Below, piece after piece: positions 1-3,024 of a DNA stretch of 5,656 nt (positions are counted from its first letter, which is position 1; every line of letters starts with the position of its first letter). Position numbers and translations under genes: made by a program. The notes beneath the pieces were generated by a model. The model had not been told where the DNA came from. It saw nothing but the letters and a program-made list of their open reading frames with translations, and searched no databases. The DNA is from CAMBDR01 sp046597185 (GTDB lineage Bacteria; Pseudomonadota; Gammaproteobacteria; Burkholderiales; Burkholderiaceae_D), in assembly GCA_046597185.1 (NCBI GenBank), contig JBKJLF010000329.1, positions 1 through 5,656 on the forward strand, written 5' to 3'.

Positions 1-197
1 ACTTTAAAAAATATGCCCCAACGCCTGCGTGAGCGTTGTTCTTTAATTTGCTCCGATAATAATTTCTCCAGCAAAGAACGCTCCCATGCCGGAATAGTTG
101 CCACCCCGCTTGCCACCCCGGCCCCATTACCAAGTGCCGCCGCTGCCGCCGGGTTCATTGTGTCAGCCTGATTCAGGCCCGATTCTTGTTCGCTCAT
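1..197 (-). CDS. sppA: SppA-type S49 signal peptide peptidase, N-terminal fragment
   Basis: Only the first 65 codons are inside the window; the gene continues past the left edge. Reading from the ATG at 197, the protein starts MSEQESGLNQADTMNPAAAA, a flexible Ala/Gly-rich stretch, then has a W38-E-R segment, a helical stretch to K52, and a basic patch ending R57-R58-R59-W60-G-I-F-F-K65. A cytoplasmic helix followed by a basic RRW-G-I-F-F stretch just before a transmembrane anchor is typical of the short SppA-like S49 peptidases of Burkholderiales, which degrade cleaved signal peptides at the inner membrane. The catalytic Ser and Lys and the anchor itself lie outside the window, so the call rests on the N-terminus and on position downstream of the Rieske gene. 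A GGA five bases before the ATG is a modest ribosome binding site. The next ATG, codon 14, has none. Confidence 0.72.
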   Translation of the reverse strand, partial: MSEQESGLNQADTMNPAAAAALGNGAGVASGVATIPAWERSLLEKLLSEQIKEQRSRRRWGIFFK

Positions 198-238
198 CTC
201 AATCCAATTCAGTAAAATTTAATGCTTTTTAATCGATA

Positions 239-667
239 TCAATCATTATCAAGAGGCTTGACCCCGGTTTCAGGCGTCACTTCCGGACTGCTTTCCGCTT
301 TGACTTCCACCAGCACCGCCTGTACTTGCGCATCGGGTTGCCAATAAATTTTTTGCTCACGCTCGTGTACCGTGAGCTTGCGCAAACGCCCGCCCTTACA
401 CGGGCCACCCACACAGGAACCCGTTTCCGGCACATAAATCGCCCCATGCGTCGAACACATGATATATATGCCGCTCGACTCAAAAAACAAGCCTTTTTCC
501 CAGTCCAATTCAATCGGCACGTGCGCACAGCGATTCAAATAGCCATGAATCTGGCCATCGTAGCGCACCACAAAGCCGGTCGTCACATCCCCCCAGATTT
601 GCACCGGGAAACGCACCCCTTTGCCACCTTCTTCAAGCTGATCCGACTCACAAATATAAATTTCCAC
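239..667 (-). CDS. Rieske [2Fe-2S] domain protein
   Basis: Small soluble protein of 142 residues if begun at the GTG at 667. It carries a Rieske cluster-binding pattern: C47-A-H49 and C71-S-T-H74, two Cys and two His that would hold a [2Fe-2S] cluster. Two more cysteines follow in a G-S-C85-V-G-G-P-C90-K-G-G context, as in many ferredoxin-like Rieske proteins. The gap between H49 and C71 is 21 residues, longer than the 15 to 17 usual in classical Rieske motifs. No signal peptide or membrane segment is seen, so it is probably cytoplasmic; the redox partner is unknown. The C-terminus is an acidic, Pro-containing tail. The frame can be extended to a TTG at 682, but a good AGGAG at 675-679 overlaps that region and sits 7 nt before the GTG at 667, so I prefer that start (GTG at 670 is a second option). 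It lies 27 nt after the HAD gene and 41 nt before sppA. Confidence 0.85.
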   Translation of the reverse strand: MEIYICESDQLEEGGKGVRFPVQIWGDVTTGFVVRYDGQIHGYLNRCAHVPIELDWEKGLFFESSGIYIMCSTHGAIYVPETGSCVGGPCKGGRLRKLTVHEREQKIYWQPDAQVQAVLVEVKAESSPEVTPETGVKPLDND

Positions 668-674
668 CACCCTA

Positions 675-679
675 CTCCT
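675..679 (-). promoter_or_regulatory. Ribosome binding site of the Rieske gene
   Basis: Read on the minus strand this is AGGAG, a strong Shine-Dalgarno core. It lies 7 nt before the GTG at 667 and 4 nt before the GTG at 670. It falls inside the codons that a TTG start at 682 would add, so it argues for a GTG start. The choice changes the protein by only five residues. Confidence 0.6.
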
Positions 680-694
680 CAATCCGGTTCATCG

Positions 695-1354
695 TTACGC
701 ATTGGCATTCAACCATTGATGCAACTCGGGCACATTGCGAGCACAAAACAACGGCTGATACTGGTTCAATTTTTCCAGCGGATGCGCGCCATATTGCGCC
801 CCAATGCCCGCCGCACCGGCATTTTTGGCCATCAACAAGTCATGACTGGTATCGCCTATCATCACCGTGCGCGCCATGTCTTGCCCTAATTCACGCGTTA
901 GCTCCTGCAACATGGCCGGATGCGGTTTGGAGAAAGTTTCATCGGCACAACGCGTAGCATGAAAGGCCGAGAGCAAACCAACCTGATCCATGGCCCGATT
1001 CAAACCATTGCGACTCTTCCCGGTCGCCACCGCCAAAAAATACCCTTGATGTGCCAAATCTTGCAGCATCTCTGGCACCCCTTTAAATAAAATCAAATCA
1101 TTACCCTGATCCAAATAGTGGTGGCGATAGCGCTCCACCATGCGCGGATAAAAAGCCGGGTCTACTCCCGGCAGCACCGATTGCATTGCCTCGTGTAGCC
1201 CCAAACCAATCACATGCGCCGCATCCTCATCGCTGGGCACGGGTAAATCCAAATCCTTGGCCGCCGCCTGAATACACAACACAATGGCCGCCGTACTATC
1301 CATCAGCGTACCATCCCAATCAAATACAATCAAATCAAATTGCCGCTTGGCCAT
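695..1354 (-). CDS. HAD-superfamily hydrolase, phosphoglycolate phosphatase-like (HAD-IA)
   Basis: A 219-residue haloacid dehalogenase-type phosphatase with all four motifs. Motif I is F-D12-W-D14-G-T, where D12 is the nucleophile and D14 the general acid/base. Motif II is A-T111-G-K, motif III is S-K143-P-H-P, and motif IV is G-D168-T-S-H-D172, which binds Mg2+. The region between motifs I and II (about residues 20-90) is a helical cap of the C1 type, as in phosphoglycolate phosphatase (Gph) and related enzymes. The length fits that family. The substrate cannot be read from the sequence: phosphoglycolate is possible, but HAD-IA enzymes have diverse small phosphate esters as substrates, so no symbol is given. 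The ATG at 1354 is preceded by an AAGGTGAGG purine run that serves as ribosome binding site. It starts 26 nt after the rluC stop, so it is likely co-transcribed with rluC. Confidence 0.9.
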   Translation of the reverse strand: MAKRQFDLIVFDWDGTLMDSTAAIVLCIQAAAKDLDLPVPSDEDAAHVIGLGLHEAMQSVLPGVDPAFYPRMVERYRHHYLDQGNDLILFKGVPEMLQDLAHQGYFLAVATGKSRNGLNRAMDQVGLLSAFHATRCADETFSKPHPAMLQELTRELGQDMARTVMIGDTSHDLLMAKNAGAAGIGAQYGAHPLEKLNQYQPLFCARNVPELHQWLNANA

Positions 1355-1380
1355 ACCTCACCTTTTTCTTTTTCAATCAA

Positions 1381-2412
1381 TCAACCCTGCCCCACTGGTA
1401 ATTCTGGCCCCAGGGAACGCATAAAACGCTCACATTCATCGGCTAAAGGCGCATTGACTGTGGTAATTTTCCCGCTTTCCGGATGGGTAAAACTGAGTTT
1501 ATACGCATGCAAAAACATTCGCTTTAAAGCCACGCGTTGACCTTGCGCTTTTTGCAAAGCTTTATTCAGCGCAAAATCACCATATTTATCATCGCCCGCA
1601 ATCGGAAAACCATTGGCCGATAAATGTACCCGAATTTGGTGGGTACGCCCGGTTTTTAATTCGGCTTCGAGTAAAGCGAAATCCTGAAACTTGCGCAATA
1701 AATTAAATACGGTATGCGAAGGCATACCATCTTCTTGCACCCGCACCCGACGCTCGCCATCGGGTCGGGTAAATTTATGCAAAGCCAATTTAACATGTTG
1801 CCGGGTATTTTTCCAATCTCCCGCCACCAGGGTTAAATAACGCTTATCGAGCGCGCCCTCCCGAATTTGCTCATGCAAATTGATTAACGCAGATCGTTTT
1901 TTTGCCAACATTAAAATACCCGAGGTCTCACGATCCAAACGATGCACCAATTCCAAAAACTTGGCATCGGGCCGGGCGGCACGCAATTGCTCAATCACGC
2001 CATACGACACGCCAGAACCACCATGTACCGCCACACCAGCCGGTTTATTAATAATGAGAAGATGGCTGTCTTCAAATAAAATGGCAAATTCTTCGCCGGG
2101 AACATAATGCTCTGACTTTTCAGCAACACGTATCGGGGGAATTCTAATGGTATCACCCACCTTTAATCGATAGGTCTGATCTATCCTCCCTTTATTTACC
2201 CGCACCTCCCCGGAGCGCAAAACACGATATACATGACTCTTTGGCACACCTTTGCATATTTTTAATAAGAAATTATCGATGCGTTGACCATCTTCCGCAT
2301 CGGTAATCGTTATCAACTGCACTTGGTGCTGGACTTGGCCTGATGGTGGGGCAACCTCACCTGATTTCTCAAGTAAAGGTAATTTCCCGGATTTTCTCTG
2401 TAAGTCCTTCAT
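1381..2412 (-). CDS. rluC: 23S rRNA pseudouridine synthase RluC
   Basis: A 343-residue RluA-family pseudouridine synthase. An S4 RNA-binding domain lies at about residues 42-95 (GQRIDNFLLKICKGVPKSHV, then GEVRVNKGRI and VGDTIRIPP). The catalytic domain follows, with the family signature H157-R-L-D160-R-E-T-S-G, where D160 is the catalytic aspartate, and a K-T-G-R-T-H-Q-I-R-V-H motif at residues 253-263. In E. coli RluC converts U955, U2504 and U2580 of 23S rRNA, the last two near the peptidyl transferase centre. The S4 domain and its closeness to the E. coli N-terminus favour RluC over RluD. The frame stays open for 75 more codons to an ATG at 2637, but that extension looks nothing like the family. 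The ATG at 2412 puts the S4 domain at the usual distance from the start. Its AAGGA lies 13 nt upstream, which is long. It is divergent from rne and heads the operon of four genes. Confidence 0.93.
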   Translation of the reverse strand: MKDLQRKSGKLPLLEKSGEVAPPSGQVQHQVQLITITDAEDGQRIDNFLLKICKGVPKSHVYRVLRSGEVRVNKGRIDQTYRLKVGDTIRIPPIRVAEKSEHYVPGEEFAILFEDSHLLIINKPAGVAVHGGSGVSYGVIEQLRAARPDAKFLELVHRLDRETSGILMLAKKRSALINLHEQIREGALDKRYLTLVAGDWKNTRQHVKLALHKFTRPDGERRVRVQEDGMPSHTVFNLLRKFQDFALLEAELKTGRTHQIRVHLSANGFPIAGDDKYGDFALNKALQKAQGQRVALKRMFLHAYKLSFTHPESGKITTVNAPLADECERFMRSLGPELPVGQG

Positions 2413-2420
2413 TTTGAATA

Positions 2421-2426
2421 TATAAT
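2421..2426 (+). promoter_or_regulatory. Perfect TATAAT hexamer near the rluC start, possible distal rne promoter
   Basis: A consensus -10 hexamer on the plus strand. At 17 bp spacing the -35 position (2398-2403, CTGTAA) matches the consensus at only 3 of 6 bases. If used, it would give an rne leader of about 590 nt and a transcript overlapping the rluC 5' region in antisense. The A+T-rich context makes a chance match quite possible. Confidence 0.2.
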
Positions 2427-2474
2427 CCTTGAGCGGCGAACTTGATTCGACGCGAGTGTAAGAATAAAAAGAGC

Positions 2475-2503
2475 ATTCTACACAGAGGCGCTTCCGCTGG
2501 CCT
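2475..2503 (-). promoter_or_regulatory. Candidate promoter of the rluC operon
   Basis: On the minus strand a TAGAAT (-10, 5 of 6 matches) lies at 2475-2480, with a 17-bp spacer and a weak -35 AGGCCA (3 of 6) at 2498-2503. Transcription would begin near 2467, giving a leader of about 55 nt before the rluC ATG at 2412. The position fits, but the -35 is poor. A TATAAA on the same strand at 2637-2642 is an alternative. Confidence 0.3.
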
Positions 2504-2562
2504 CGCGAATTCGCAAATTCAGTGGAAAATTTGTGTATGCACCATTTTAGTGCGAATCCTTG

Positions 2563-2594
2563 TTGCACCGCCGTTGTAATCGGCGCAGTTGCAA
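2563..2594. repeat. Inverted repeat between the divergent promoters
   Basis: TTGCA (2563-2567) can pair with TGCAA (2590-2594), and inside it CGCCG (2569-2573) with CGGCG (2581-2585), leaving a 7-nt loop TTGTAAT. There is no following T-run on either strand, so it is not a terminator. It could be a protein-binding site or a chance structure. Confidence 0.35.
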
Positions 2595-2651
2595 TGGGAT
2601 AACGCGCCGAAGTGCTGGAAGAGATAGTTTGAATCATTTATAAAGATAAGT

Positions 2652-2679
2652 CTGATTAGCACGGTAACACGTTTATAAC
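2652..2679 (+). promoter_or_regulatory. Candidate rne promoter
   Basis: TATAAC at 2674-2679 (5 of 6 matches to the -10 consensus) with CTGATT (3 of 6) 16 bp upstream at 2652-2657. Transcription would start near 2686, giving an rne leader of about 339 nt. A nearby TATAAA at 2639-2644 with a 3-of-6 -35 at 17 bp spacing is a rival. The choice is by position and -10 quality only. Confidence 0.3.
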
Positions 2680-2794
2680 ACTGCGCGAGCTTGCCTTTTT
2701 GGCCAGGTGCTCTGTGCGCGGTATCCATAACGTATGCTGCTGGTTGGTTGATGATGATGTGCCCTTGGGCCCAAAATGATGGCCCGGAATGCAA

Positions 2795-2880
2795 GCTTGC
2801 CGCTTGTTGTCCGCCGATGCTGCGCCCGACTTACAAAGTCGCATGGTTCGCAAACATCTGGCGCACAACAAGCGCCAAGC
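2795..2880 (+). other. Long interrupted RNA hairpin in the rne leader
   Basis: Pairing segments from outside in: 2795-2799 with 2876-2880 (GCTTG/CAAGC); a C-C mismatch; 2801-2810 with 2865-2874 (CGCTTGTTGT/ACAACAAGCG, 10 perfect pairs); a C-C mismatch; 2812-2815 with 2860-2863 (CGCC/GGCG); 2816-2819 with 2855-2858 (GATG/CATC) past a single bulged T; 2821-2824 with 2849-2852 (TGCG/CGCA); and a terminal hairpin 2827-2831 with 2837-2841 (CGACT/AGTCG) with loop TACAA. That is 32 base pairs over 86 nt. There is no T-run after it, so it does not resemble an intrinsic terminator. Confidence 0.6.
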
Positions 2881-2905
2881 CTGACCTTGGCCGCTTCAAC
2901 CCCAC

Positions 2906-2918
2906 ACGGCATTGCCGT
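2906..2918 (+). other. Small hairpin in the rne leader
   Basis: ACGGC (2906-2910) pairs with GCCGT (2914-2918) around a 3-nt loop ATT. It is followed by an unstructured-looking A/U/C-rich stretch (about 2920-2965, e.g. ACAAATTTATCC), the kind of single-stranded A/U-rich segment that RNase E cuts. Whether it is cut is not shown by the sequence. Confidence 0.35.
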
Positions 2919-2973
2919 CCTGACAAATTTATCCTCCAAACTGTCTGCTCCTCGCCTACATCCCAGTGCGGTT

Positions 2974-3012
2974 GCCGCTGCTAACACAGCGGCTTACAAA
3001 GGCGTTAGCGCC
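2974..3012 (+). other. Tandem hairpins with complementary loops before the rne ribosome binding site
   Basis: Hairpin A: GCCGCTG (2974-2980) pairs with CAGCGGC (2987-2993), 7 bp, loop CTAACA. Hairpin B: GGCG (3001-3004) pairs with CGCC (3009-3012), loop TTAG. The loop of B is complementary to CTAA in the loop of A. More broadly GCTAAC (2980-2985) can pair with GTTAGC (3004-3009), which would disrupt hairpin B and the top of hairpin A. This permits either a kissing interaction or two exclusive folds right beside the translation start. Confidence 0.45.
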
Positions 3013-3014
3013 AC

Positions 3015-3018
3015 GGAG
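3015..3018 (+). promoter_or_regulatory. Ribosome binding site of rne
   Basis: GGAG, 6 nt before the ATG at 3025, in the context CGGAGTATTTTATG. It begins 2 nt after hairpin B (3001-3012), so folding upstream could affect ribosome access. Confidence 0.7.
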
Positions 3019-3024
3019 TATTTT

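Larger units (their letters stand above)
2413..3024. other. Divergent intergenic region between rluC and rne
   Basis: A stretch of 612 nt without a convincing gene. The left part (2413 to about 2680) is relatively A+T rich and contains several possible -10 elements on both strands, a perfect 10-bp palindrome (GCGAATTCGC, 2505-2514) and a hairpin at 2563-2594. The right part (about 2686-3024) is GC-richer and rich in inverted repeats, and would be the rne leader. A 97-codon frame begins with TTG at 2691 on the plus strand, and shorter ones exist on the minus strand, but none has a ribosome binding site or a recognisable protein, so I treat them as chance. Confidence 0.8.
2686..3024 (+). promoter_or_regulatory. 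Putative structured 5' leader of rne
   Basis: The roughly 340 nt before the rne start codon contain a series of inverted repeats: a long interrupted hairpin at 2795-2880, then hairpins at 2906-2918, 2974-2993 and 3001-3012, the last only 2 nt before the ribosome binding site. In E. coli the rne mRNA has a 361-nt leader whose hairpins are recognised by RNase E for feedback control of its own mRNA, and a different leader motif is known in Pseudomonas. I see no obvious sequence likeness to these, so this would be an independent structure. The function is inferred from position and folding potential; the left boundary depends on an unproven promoter. Confidence 0.5.

Noticed and set aside
326..889. 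A 187-codon plus-strand frame across the Rieske and HAD genes
   Set aside because: It spans the intergenic gap and lies opposite two genes with complete motifs on the minus strand; its translation matches nothing I recognise.
2505..2514. Perfect palindrome GCGAATTCGC as a possible operator
   Set aside because: A single 10-bp palindrome can occur by chance, and it matches no operator I can name. It is mentioned only as part of the intergenic description.
2795..2880. The long hairpin as an intrinsic terminator or CRISPR-like repeat
   Set aside because: No T-run follows on either strand, the arms are interrupted, and there is no spaced repetition, so neither label fits.
2691..2984. A 97-codon plus-strand frame in the rne leader (TTG start), with an internal ATGATGATG and many Cys codons, as a possible leader peptide or small protein
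   Set aside because: No purine-rich ribosome binding site precedes the TTG or the ATG triplet, the composition looks random, and the frame overlaps the strongest RNA structure, which better explains the sequence.
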